A DNA stretch of 64,000 nucleotides from GCA-958296115 sp965222445 (GTDB lineage: Bacteria > Chloroflexota > Dehalococcoidia > Lucifugimonadales > CAJWER01). The stretch covers positions 3,270,280-3,334,279 of the forward strand of contig CBDCTY010000002.1 of the NCBI GenBank assembly GCA_965222445.1, given 5' to 3'. The notes below the pieces were generated by a model. It did not search any database, was not told where the DNA came from, and saw only the letters and a program-made list of their open reading frames with translations. Position 1 is the first letter of the stretch; every line of letters begins with the position of its first letter. Positions 1 through 7,346 of the stretch are shown here, one piece after another. A program made the position numbers and the translations under genes.

Positions 1-23
1 CTTGCACTAACCAGGGGGACGAC

Positions 24-1088
24 ATGGCAAGTCTGCAAAGAACCGGCCGCACGATCATCGCCACCGGAGGCGTATCCACACCAGGCCTCGAGCGCCTGAA
101 GAACGGCGACATCCTTGCGTCCTATAGGCGATTCAAGCCCGATGTGGAGAACGAGGGCGGCTTTTCGAGCTGGGTCGGCGAGGTCCTCAGATCCACGGAC
201 GGAGGCCGCACCTGGAGCGACCCGATAGTCGAGGTGCGGGGCAGGCGCCCGGGCATCCCCGATACGCTCGTCCCCTACTATGGCATGGCCCAGCTGCCCG
301 ACGGCACGATACTTCTACCCTCCATGGGGCCCACCCGCGGCACGTACATGATGCGCTCGACCGACGACGGCGCTACGTGGAGCGGGCCGGAGCCGGCTGG
401 CCAGGGCATCGACGGCGTCGACTGGGCTGCCCTCGCGCCCTACGGCAAGATACGCACCCTCTCGGACGGGGTCGTGATCTTCCCTGTGTGCGGACAGTTC
501 AGGGGCCACAGTAACCACGTCTCAGGCCATCTGCGCTCCTACGACGGAGGCAGGACGTGGACCGAGTTCTCCACGGTCGCCAGCGGCCACGTGTTCTACA
601 ACGACGCGATAGAGCTGCCCGACGGCAGGATGATAGCCATCGTCGTCAACGAGCTGTCTCCCGCGGGCCACGGCATGGCGCCCTTCTACTGGACGGAGTC
701 CCACGACCTTGGCCGTACGTGGAGCGAGCCCGACTTCACTACAGGCGCAATATACGGAAATTCGCCCGCCCTCTTCCTGACCAAGAATGGGACTCTCCTG
801 TGCGGCTACCGGTGGACGGGCGACGTCGACCAGGGCTACGTCGGCGTAGGCATAAGCATCTTCAGCGACGACGGCGCGGGCGCCGGTTCATGGAACTCGA
901 GCCCCATCATGGTGTGGCTTGGCCGGGGTGTGCGGCCCACCTATCCGGGCCGGTCCTTTGCAGGTTACCCTGCATTCACCTACGTGGACGACGAGCGCAT
1001 TCTCTGCGCCTACTTCATGTCGCCTGTGGGCGGAGGCGGCCCCACGACCATGGACATCGAAGGAGTCTACTACGTCGAGGAGGACTAG
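24..1088 (+). CDS. BNR/Asp-box sialidase-like six-bladed propeller protein
   Basis: The 354-residue protein has four clear Asp boxes (S-x-D-x-G-x-T-W type) at about residues 57-64, 112-119, 172-179 and 226-233, and a degenerate fifth near 283. This is the signature of the sialidase/neuraminidase beta-propeller superfamily (BNR repeats). There is no signal peptide, so it probably acts in the cytoplasm. Many such bacterial proteins are annotated exo-alpha-sialidase, but the Asp boxes define only the fold; I cannot place the catalytic Arg triad and Tyr/Glu pair confidently, so the substrate is unknown. The ATG follows a purine-rich GGGGGACGA stretch. It sits alone on the plus strand upstream of a tRNA; anything upstream lies outside the window. 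Confidence 0.8.
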   Translation: MASLQRTGRTIIATGGVSTPGLERLKNGDILASYRRFKPDVENEGGFSSWVGEVLRSTDGGRTWSDPIVEVRGRRPGIPDTLVPYYGMAQLPDGTILLPSMGPTRGTYMMRSTDDGATWSGPEPAGQGIDGVDWAALAPYGKIRTLSDGVVIFPVCGQFRGHSNHVSGHLRSYDGGRTWTEFSTVASGHVFYNDAIELPDGRMIAIVVNELSPAGHGMAPFYWTESHDLGRTWSEPDFTTGAIYGNSPALFLTKNGTLLCGYRWTGDVDQGYVGVGISIFSDDGAGAGSWNSSPIMVWLGRGVRPTYPGRSFAGYPAFTYVDDERILCAYFMSPVGGGGPTTMDIEGVYYVEED

Positions 1089-1127
1089 CCTCGGGTCCAT
1101 TGGGCCGCCCTTCAGAAAACCGTAAGC

Positions 1128-1133
1128 TATAAT
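1128..1133 (+). promoter_or_regulatory. -10 box for tRNA-Leu
   Basis: A perfect TATAAT lies 22 nt before the first base of tRNA-Leu, predicting transcription from about 1140 with a short leader. No good -35 hexamer is present at the usual spacing. Confidence 0.5.
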
Positions 1134-1155
1134 GTGACGCGTTTCCCCTTCCCGT

Positions 1156-1241
1156 GCCCAGGTGGCGAAACGGTAGACGCGGCGGACTTAAAATCCGCTT
1201 CCCGCAAGGGAGTGGGGGTTCGAGTCCCTTCCTGGGCACCA
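1156..1241 (+). tRNA. tRNA-Leu (anticodon UAA)
   Basis: Acceptor strands GCCCAGG and CCTGGGC pair perfectly and are followed by discriminator A and an encoded CCA (1239-1241). The anticodon stem GCGGA/TCCGC encloses the loop CTTAAAA, giving anticodon TAA at 1189-1191. A long variable arm (TCCCGCAAGGGA) marks it as class II, as expected for leucine. The T loop is TTCGAGT with a GGGGG/CCCTT stem that includes G-T wobbles. It reads UUA and UUG codons. Confidence 0.97.
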
Positions 1242-1533
1242 CCTCCCCTCCCCATGACTTCCTCGCGCTTCCACCGAGTTCCGGACAAACCGGTGCCGAA
1301 GTATCACTTCTGCGGCGTAAGTGCATTCTCGAAGCTACCGGGTGTGGCGCCGTGTCCACATTTGGAACCCCTGTGGCAATGTCCTTGGTCAACCTTGGCG
1401 AGCCGAGAACTTCCAACTCGGTGGACCGGGGATTGACTGGCGTCAAGGGAGATGCCTATGATGCCACCATCTCGCTCGAGTTGATCTCTGAACCTGAGGA
1501 CTCCTAGAGCGGTGTATCTAGGGCGTTCCAACA
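1242..1533. other. Intergenic gap with no recognised feature
   Basis: About 290 bases between tRNA-Leu and ppk2. Open frames here continue out of the tRNA and look spurious. I see no strong hairpin or promoter, only a weak TATGAT near 1456. Confidence 0.4.
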
Positions 1534-2430
1534 GTGGGGTATCACATGAAGAGCCCAGGCGCTTCCGAAGGGCTTCAAGTACCGATTGCGGGCATCCCCC
1601 ACAAGGTATTGCTCAAGGTAGACGGCGCGCACCCCAGAGAGGTCATAAGCGACTCCTATCCCTATTCGACCAAGCTCTCACGGCGGGAGTACGATCGAGA
1701 AAAAGCCAAGCTACAGGTCGAGCTGCTGAAGATGCAGAAGTGGGTCACTGAGTCGGGGCAACGCCTCGTCATACTGTTCGAGGGACGGGACGCCGCCGGC
1801 AAGGGCGGGACGATAAAGCGATTCATGGAGCACCTCAATCCCCGGGGGGCCTCCCTGGTGGCGCTGCCGGCGCCGTCCGAGAGAGAGCGTGGGCAGTGGT
1901 ACTTCCAGCGCTACGTGCAGCACCTGCCCTCCAGCGGAGAGATCGTGTTCTTCGACCGCTCGTGGTACAACAGGGCGGTGGTCGAGCCGGTGATGGGTTT
2001 CTGCACCGCTGCCGAGACCCTGCGCTTCCTCCGGGACACCGTGATGTTCGAAGAGATGCTGATCAACGAAGGCCTGCATCTGTTCAAGTTCTGGTTCTCG
2101 GTGAGCAGGGAAGAGCAGCTCAGGCGGGTGATGTCCCGGGCCCAGGATGGGCTCAAACAGTGGAAAGTAAGTGACGTCGACATCCGGTCGCTGCCCCTGT
2201 GGGACGAGTACACGGAGGCGAAGAAGGCGATGTTCGCTTCCACGGACACAAAGGCGTCGCCCTGGGTCGTCGTGAAGTCGGACGACAAGAAGCGTGCCCG
2301 TCTGGCCTGCATGCGCTACGTGCTGCGCAGCATGGAGTACGATCCCGAGGTGCACAAGCGCGTAGCCAAGCCTGATCCGAAGCTGATTGGCCCTGCGAAG
2401 AGCCTCTACGCCAAGGGCGAAGTCTGGTAG
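1534..2430 (+). CDS. ppk2: Polyphosphate kinase 2, class I
   Basis: PPK2 enzymes move phosphate between polyphosphate and nucleotides; one-domain class I members mainly regenerate NTPs from NDPs. The 298-residue length fits. Visible motifs are the Walker A loop GRDAAGKGG (about residues 84-92), the Walker B-like block FDRSWYNR (about 140-147), and the Arg-rich lid beginning SREEQLRRVM. The given start is a GTG; an ATG four codons in (1546) is equally possible. It is a single gene, convergent with modC (32 nt gap), so it is not linked to a ppk1 or ppx operon here. Confidence 0.92.
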   Translation: MGYHMKSPGASEGLQVPIAGIPHKVLLKVDGAHPREVISDSYPYSTKLSRREYDREKAKLQVELLKMQKWVTESGQRLVILFEGRDAAGKGGTIKRFMEHLNPRGASLVALPAPSERERGQWYFQRYVQHLPSSGEIVFFDRSWYNRAVVEPVMGFCTAAETLRFLRDTVMFEEMLINEGLHLFKFWFSVSREEQLRRVMSRAQDGLKQWKVSDVDIRSLPLWDEYTEAKKAMFASTDTKASPWVVVKSDDKKRARLACMRYVLRSMEYDPEVHKRVAKPDPKLIGPAKSLYAKGEVW

Positions 2431-2462
2431 CCGCGGCTGCGTCACGTCGCACATCGCACCTG

Positions 2463-3593
2463 CTATGCATGTCCCCTGCCCGGCTCGAGAGCAACGATGC
2501 TCGTGCTCTTGATGATGAGGTAGACTCGGTCGCCCACAGACAGGTCGAGCGACCGCAGCGCGTCCGGCGTGATTTCGGCCATCATGCGCACTCCCGCATT
2601 CACGAAGAGCACGACGCGCGGCCCCTGGGGGTGAATTTCCTCGACCACGCCCGGCAGCACGTTCTGGGCGCTGATGCGGGCGGGTACGTCCAGCGCAACC
2701 AGTATGTCCGACGCCCTGATGGAGATCGTGACGCGCTCGCCGGGCTCCGCTTGCACCTCGGGCGCAAGAAGACGCGACCCGCTTGCCTCCAGCTCCACCT
2801 GCCACCCGTCAGGCCGCTTCCGCACCACATCGGCATCGATCAGGTTCTCCAAGGCAGCGTAGTCTGCAATACGGCTCAGTCGAGGGTTCGCAAGTACCGT
2901 CGAAGGCCGTCCTTGGGTGACCTGCGCTCCTCCGCTGAGGACCAGCACATCGTCGGCAATTGCCATCACCTCGGATATGGAGTGGGACACGTATACCATT
3001 GGGATGCCGAGCTCGTCGCGCACCTGTCTCAAATACCTGAGGATCAGGCCCCTGAAGGCCAGGTCGAGGGACGATATGGGCTCGTCGAGCAGCAGGAGCC
3101 GGGGCGACGCTGCCAGGGCCCTGGCCAGCGCGACGCGCTGGCGCTCGCCACCGGACAGACCGGAGACCTCACGGTCCATAAGATCTTGCAGCTGGAGCAG
3201 GTCGACTATCCTCTCCACAGACACCACACGCTTGGCCTCCGGCGTGAGCCTGTGTCCATAGCGGATATTGTCCCTCACGCTCAAGTGGGGGAACAGGGCG
3301 GAGTCCTGGAATACGTAGCCGACTCCCCTACGCTCCGGCGGAATCCCCACCTTCCGCGAGGAGGAGTAGACCGTCTGCCCCAAGACCTCGATCTCGCCAT
3401 CGTCAGGCTTGGCGAGGCCTGCCACGCAGTTGAGTAGAGTCGTCTTGCCGCTCCCAGACGGCCCGAATACCGCGGTGATGCCCTGTCCGAATGTTGCCGA
3501 ACAGCGCAGCTCGAAATTGCCGAGCCTCTTGGTTATGTCGAACCGGAGGGTGCTCTGCCCCTGGCCGTGGTCTGCGGTTCGCGGAGAATCCAT
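2463..3593 (-). CDS. modC: Molybdate ABC transporter ATPase ModC
   Basis: This is the ATP-hydrolysing subunit of the molybdate/tungstate importer. It has Walker A GPSGSGKTT (about residues 44-52), the signature LSGGERQRVALARAL, Walker B LLLLDEPISSLD, and a C-terminal region of about 130 residues that looks like an oxyanion-binding TOBE/MOP domain, as is typical of ModC and absent from most importer ATPases. I chose the ATG at 3593, one base beyond the modB stop; GTG 3617 or ATG 3608 upstream would overlap modB. It is last in the minus-strand order modA-modB-modC. Confidence 0.93.
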   Translation of the reverse strand: MDSPRTADHGQGQSTLRFDITKRLGNFELRCSATFGQGITAVFGPSGSGKTTLLNCVAGLAKPDDGEIEVLGQTVYSSSRKVGIPPERRGVGYVFQDSALFPHLSVRDNIRYGHRLTPEAKRVVSVERIVDLLQLQDLMDREVSGLSGGERQRVALARALAASPRLLLLDEPISSLDLAFRGLILRYLRQVRDELGIPMVYVSHSISEVMAIADDVLVLSGGAQVTQGRPSTVLANPRLSRIADYAALENLIDADVVRKRPDGWQVELEASGSRLLAPEVQAEPGERVTISIRASDILVALDVPARISAQNVLPGVVEEIHPQGPRVVLFVNAGVRMMAEITPDALRSLDLSVGDRVYLIIKSTSIVALEPGRGHA

Positions 3594-3594
3594 G

Positions 3595-4275
3595 CTAGCC
3601 TGTCTCATCGTGTCCACGCTTCCATGCCCGGGACAGCAGCCAGTTGTGGACTACAAGCGTGGCTATCGCCAGAATGACTGAGGCGGCAGCCAGCTTGATC
3701 GCCGTAGAGTCGTCGCGGACCTGTACGCTCGAATAGATTGCCAACGGCAGTGTCTGCGTCCTGCCAGGTATGTTGCCTGCGACGGTGATGGTAGCGCCGA
3801 ATTCGCTCAGCGCCCTCACGAATCCGAGCAGCACTCCCGCCAGTATGCCTCGGTAAGCCAGCGGCACCGTCACCGTGAACAGGACACGCAGAGGGCCGGC
3901 TCCCAAAGTGCGTGCCGACATCTCCAGCCCTTCGTCCACCTCGCTCATCGCCGCAATCGTGGCCCGAGCTACGAGCGGGAACGAAACTACCGCCGCGGCA
4001 AGCACGGCCGCCACCCAGGTGAAGACCACGTCCGCCCCAAGAGCTCGATGTATGACCGAGCCCACGGGGCCCTCCCTTCCAAGAAGAAGGAGAAGAAGGA
4101 ATCCCACCACTACCGGCGGGACCGCCAGAGGCAGAGACACCGCGATGTCTATGAACAGGCTTCCGGGCACTCTCCGCCTGGCAACCAGCCACCCGGCGAG
4201 CACGGCGGGGGGAAGATTGATGACGGTGGCCAGGAGGGCCACGCGGAGCGTCAACTCTAGGAGTGCAATGTCCAT
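3595..4275 (-). CDS. modB: Molybdate ABC transporter permease ModB
   Basis: The 226-residue inner-membrane permease has about five hydrophobic helices. Its EAA-type cytoplasmic loop (EMSARTLGAGPLRV, mid-protein) docks on ModC. The C-terminal part GFVRALSEFGATITVAGN is a well-known conserved block of ModB/CysT permeases. Length is normal for ModB. The gene abuts modC and lies about 210 nt downstream of modA, with a MITE-like element in the gap. Confidence 0.93.
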   Translation of the reverse strand: MDIALLELTLRVALLATVINLPPAVLAGWLVARRRVPGSLFIDIAVSLPLAVPPVVVGFLLLLLLGREGPVGSVIHRALGADVVFTWVAAVLAAAVVSFPLVARATIAAMSEVDEGLEMSARTLGAGPLRVLFTVTVPLAYRGILAGVLLGFVRALSEFGATITVAGNIPGRTQTLPLAIYSSVQVRDDSTAIKLAAASVILAIATLVVHNWLLSRAWKRGHDETG

Positions 4276-4328
4276 GTGACGTATAACGGTTGGGACTATT
4301 GGGAACGACGCAAGTATAGGACGATGAA

Positions 4329-4472
4329 CCCAAATCCACCACCTCCGTCATTCCCGCGACGAGCCTGCCCCCGAGCAGTCGGGGGTGGGAATCCATCCCC
4401 GGCAAGGTGCACAGCCATAGCCTCAGAGGCAGTCCGTCACGCCGCCCGTGCAAATCAGGTGGTGGATTTGGG
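4329..4472. mobile_element. MITE-like element with 16-bp perfect terminal inverted repeats
   Basis: The ends CCCAAATCCACCACCT (4329-4344) and AGGTGGTGGATTTGGG (4457-4472) are exact inverted copies. The element is 144 bp, non-coding, and flanked by the direct repeat ATGAA (4324-4328 and 4473-4477), which looks like a 5-bp target-site duplication. Inside is a REP-like palindrome (CGTCATTCCCGCG ... GGGAATCC). Degenerate relatives lie at 30705-30826 and 57855-58000. It separates modA from modB. Confidence 0.75.
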
Positions 4473-4486
4473 ATGAAACGGCTGCC

Positions 4487-5281
4487 CTATTCCGCTGAAG
4501 TGAATCCGTGCGCGGCGAATATGTCCCGGGCCTCGGCGCCGCGCAGGTACTCGACCAGCCTCCATGCGGAGTCCTCATGCCCCGACCCGGCTATGACAGC
4601 CGCCGGATAGACGATGGGAGAATGGCTATCTGCCGGCGCGGCTGCAACCACCATGGCCGACTGGGAGGAAGCCGCGTCCGTGGCGTAGACGAACGCCGCA
4701 TCGGCATTGCCAGACTCCACGTACGCCAGCGCCGCGCGTACGTCTGCCGCGAACACCATCTTGGGGAGGAGCTCGTCCCACAGTCCGAGGTATTCCAGGC
4801 TCTCCCGTGCATACCTGCCTGCCGGGGCGAGCGCAGGGTCAGCCAACGCGATGCGCTCGACGCCCTCAGCTGTCAGGGCGAGGATGCTGTCGGGATGCAC
4901 TCCCCTGCCCGCAGGCGCGGCTAGGACGGCAAGGACCAGGTGGTTGCGCAAGATGTATGCGGGCTCCCCCGCGAGAGCTGCCCGCTCCTGCAGGAACGCA
5001 ACTGGGGAAGCGCCTGCGGACAGAAAGAGAGCCGCGGGCGCACCGCTAACGATCTGCTGCGCGAGGGCTTGGGACCCACCGTAACTGACCGCAAACGGGA
5101 TGCCAGTATTGCGCTCGAAAGCAGTCCTGATCTCCTCCACAGGGTCGTGCAGGCTCGCCGCTGCAAGGACGAGCATATCGCCCGGTCCGTCGCTGTCGGA
5201 TGAGCAGGCAAGGACAGGCAGCACCGCGAAGACGGCCAACGCGACACTGGCCCATAACGAGAGTTGGTTTGGAGGTGTCAC
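4487..5281 (-). CDS. modA: Molybdate-binding lipoprotein ModA
   Basis: The 264-residue substrate-binding protein has an N-terminal hydrophobic segment ending in a lipobox-like VLAC, followed by a Ser/Asp-rich linker, so it is probably a membrane-anchored lipoprotein. Family blocks include VLAAASLHDPVEEI near the start, then FAVSYGGSQALAQQI and the central ADPALAPAGRYARESLE, all characteristic of ModA/WtpA-type oxyanion binders. It is first of the mod operon and divergent from nusA, whose promoter lies in the shared 168-bp gap. Confidence 0.93.
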   Translation of the reverse strand: MTPPNQLSLWASVALAVFAVLPVLACSSDSDGPGDMLVLAAASLHDPVEEIRTAFERNTGIPFAVSYGGSQALAQQIVSGAPAALFLSAGASPVAFLQERAALAGEPAYILRNHLVLAVLAAPAGRGVHPDSILALTAEGVERIALADPALAPAGRYARESLEYLGLWDELLPKMVFAADVRAALAYVESGNADAAFVYATDAASSQSAMVVAAAPADSHSPIVYPAAVIAGSGHEDSAWRLVEYLRGAEARDIFAAHGFTSAE

Positions 5282-5318
5282 TGCTCCAGCGTCGCGCAGG
5301 GTTTCGCTACTGTCAAGC

Positions 5319-5348
5319 TTCGACCGATTCGCCGATTTGTGGTATACT
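5319..5348 (+). promoter_or_regulatory. Promoter of the nusA operon (extended -10)
   Basis: TGG-TATACT at 5340-5348 is an extended -10, with a weak TTCGAC -35 at 5319-5324 and an 18-bp spacer. Transcription would start near 5355 and run through the hairpin at 5386-5405 before nusA. Confidence 0.55.
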
Positions 5349-5385
5349 CTGGTGAAGTTGGGACCTCTGTGACCTGTCGAGCGAG

Positions 5386-5409
5386 AAAGTGGGGCAGCCC
5401 ACTTTTTTT
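5386..5409 (+). terminator. Leader hairpin with U-tract before nusA (attenuator-like)
   Basis: An 8-bp perfect stem AAAGTGGG/CCCACTTT closes on loop GCAG and is followed at once by a T-run, the form of an intrinsic terminator. It sits between the predicted promoter and the nusA start, so it probably attenuates rather than ends an upstream gene. Similar hairpins precede rimP-nusA operons in many bacteria. Confidence 0.65.
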
Positions 5410-5449
5410 GTTGATGGGGTAGCTGTCCAGTCAGGAGGTAGCGAGGGAT

Positions 5450-7045
5450 ATGAAGAGCGATTTCATCATCGCTTTGACGCAGCTGGCCGCTGAGCGCAAC
5501 CTGCCAAGGGAAATCGTGCTCTCTGCCATCGAGGCCGCCCTTGCCTCAGCCTACAAGCGGGACAGCGTCGCGGCTGGACAGAACATATCCGTCAAGCTCG
5601 ACCCAGGCAGCGGGGACGTGAGCGTCTTCGTCATAAAGACCGTCGCGGAGCAGGTGGAGGACCCCCAGTTCGAGTTGTCCCTCAGCGACGCCAGGGAGTT
5701 TGTGCGCGACGCCGAGATCGGCGATGTAGTACGCACAGAGAGCCTGCCCCACAGCGCGGGCCGAATCGCCGCCCAGACGGCCAAACAGGTCGTCATGCAG
5801 AGACTCAGGGAAGCCGAGAGGGATCTGGTCTTCAAGGAGTTCTCCGACAAGGAAGGCGAGGTATTCACAGTCACCGTCCAGAAGATCGAGCCGAGGCAGA
5901 TTACGGTCGAGATGGGGCGGGCCGAGGCGGTTCTGCCTCACTCCGAGCAGCCCATGTACGAGAGGTACAGGGTCGGCCAGAGGGTGAAGGTCCTGCTCCA
6001 GTCCATCAGGCAGTCGAACGAGGGGCCGGAGATTGTCGTCTCCCGCACCGACAAGATACTGCTAAGGCGGCTGTTCGAGATGGAAGTGCCCGAGATCTAC
6101 AACGGCGCGGTCGAGATAGTAGACATAGCGCGTGAGGCTGGCTCCCGGAGCAAGGTTGCTGTCTTCGCCAAGCAGGATGGTGTCGACGCTGTCGGCTCAT
6201 GTGTCGGTCTGCGCGGCATCCGTATCCAGAACATCGTCAACGAGTTGCACGGCGAGAAAATTGACGTAGTCCCGTGGGCCAAGGACGCGAAAGCATACAT
6301 AACCCGGGCGTTGAGCCCATCGCAGGTCATGCGCGTCAAGCTGGACGAGGAAGAGAAATCGGCCATCGCCGTTGTACCCGAAAACCAGCTCTCGCTGGCC
6401 ATTGGCAAAGAAGGCCAGAACGCCAGGCTGGCGGCGAAGCTCACCAGTTGGAAAGTCGAAATCAAGAGCAACGTCGAGATGGAAGAGATGGAGAAGGCCG
6501 CCGCCCTGGCTGAGGAGGAAGCCAGGCTCAAGGCAGCCGCTGAGGCCCAGAAGGAACCTGCGCCGGAGATCGTGGAAGAGCCAGCGGAAGCACCCACACC
6601 CGTCGTGGAGGTGATCGAAGAGGCAGCCGAAGAGGTACCCGCGGACGAGGAGGTCGCCGATGTCGCGGCCGAAGCCGAGGCGCCCGCGGTCGAGGAGCCG
6701 GCAGTCGAGGCGCCCGCCGCCGAGGCGCCCGCCGCCGAGGTAGAAGAGCCCCCGCAGGAAGAGCCCGAGATCCTCGAAGAGGTGGTCCTGAGAGAGCTCC
6801 TGAGCGACGTGGAGAAGGACACCCAGCCCGAGAAGGAGGGGGCCCTCGTCGGCGCAGCAGAGACGGCTACCTCAATCGAAGACCTCTCCGAGGACGTTTG
6901 GGCTGTTCGAAGTGTCCCGGTCGCCCAACCGGGCGTGTTAAGATTCAGGGAAGACATCGCGGAGTTGGACGGCCCCGACGGCCCGCGCAGGGGGAGGCGC
7001 AGGCGCAGGCGAGGAGGAGCCGGGCAGCAGAATAGAAGGCGCTGA
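5450..7045 (+). CDS. nusA: Transcription termination/antitermination factor NusA
   Basis: NusA binds RNA polymerase and nascent RNA to modulate pausing, termination and antitermination. The first 350 or so residues carry the N-terminal RNAP-binding domain, an S1 domain (EVFTVTVQKIEPRQITVEM onward) and two KH domains (GSCVGLRGIRIQNIVNEL; SLAIGKEGQNARLAAKL). The remaining 180 or so residues are unusual: an acidic Ala/Glu/Pro-rich tail ending in a very basic Arg cluster (RRGRRRRRRGG). The ATG has GGAGG about 10 nt upstream. It heads nusA-ylxR-infB-rbfA-truB; the usual first gene, rimP, is missing. Confidence 0.97.
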   Translation: MKSDFIIALTQLAAERNLPREIVLSAIEAALASAYKRDSVAAGQNISVKLDPGSGDVSVFVIKTVAEQVEDPQFELSLSDAREFVRDAEIGDVVRTESLPHSAGRIAAQTAKQVVMQRLREAERDLVFKEFSDKEGEVFTVTVQKIEPRQITVEMGRAEAVLPHSEQPMYERYRVGQRVKVLLQSIRQSNEGPEIVVSRTDKILLRRLFEMEVPEIYNGAVEIVDIAREAGSRSKVAVFAKQDGVDAVGSCVGLRGIRIQNIVNELHGEKIDVVPWAKDAKAYITRALSPSQVMRVKLDEEEKSAIAVVPENQLSLAIGKEGQNARLAAKLTSWKVEIKSNVEMEEMEKAAALAEEEARLKAAAEAQKEPAPEIVEEPAEAPTPVVEVIEEAAEEVPADEEVADVAAEAEAPAVEEPAVEAPAAEAPAAEVEEPPQEEPEILEEVVLRELLSDVEKDTQPEKEGALVGAAETATSIEDLSEDVWAVRSVPVAQPGVLRFREDIAELDGPDGPRRGRRRRRRGGAGQQNRRR

Positions 7046-7048
7046 CGG

Positions 7049-7339
7049 ATGGCTGCAACGACCGCCACCAAGAGGGTTCCTCTACGCACGTGCGTAGCCT
7101 GCGGAACCAAGACTGCAAAGGGCAGCCTCGTGCGCATCGTGGCCCCTCGGCAGGGACCCGTCGAGGTCGACGTAACCGGCAAGGCTCACGGCCGCGGGGC
7201 ATACCTGTGCAGGAGCGGCGACGTCCATCACGACCGCCTTGGGCGCGGACGTCTGGGGCACGCGCTCCGTCGGGCATTGTCGGACAACGAGTGGACCGAC
7301 TTGGTCTCATCCATCAACGCCTCCAGGCAGAACGAGTAA
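7049..7339 (+). CDS. ylxR: YlxR/DUF448 RNA-binding protein
   Basis: This 96-residue basic protein begins 3 nt after nusA. It has the family signature RTCVACGTKTAKGSLVRIV near the N-terminus and GRGAYLCRSGDV further on. YlxR is conserved between nusA and infB in many bacteria; structural work suggests RNA binding and some members are linked to RNase P or gene regulation. Position and motif make the assignment firm; the exact role is unknown. Confidence 0.93.
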   Translation: MAATTATKRVPLRTCVACGTKTAKGSLVRIVAPRQGPVEVDVTGKAHGRGAYLCRSGDVHHDRLGRGRLGHALRRALSDNEWTDLVSSINASRQNE

Positions 7340-7346
7340 CTACAGA

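Noticed and set aside
1154..1507. Protein frames across the tRNA-Leu
   Set aside because: They read through the tRNA and end in unrelated DNA.
5386..5409. Terminator for modA
   Set aside because: modA is on the other strand and reads away; the hairpin lies in the nusA leader.
7239..7346. Longer IF-2 N-terminus
   Set aside because: The upstream frame lies within ylxR; ATG 7347 is well placed.
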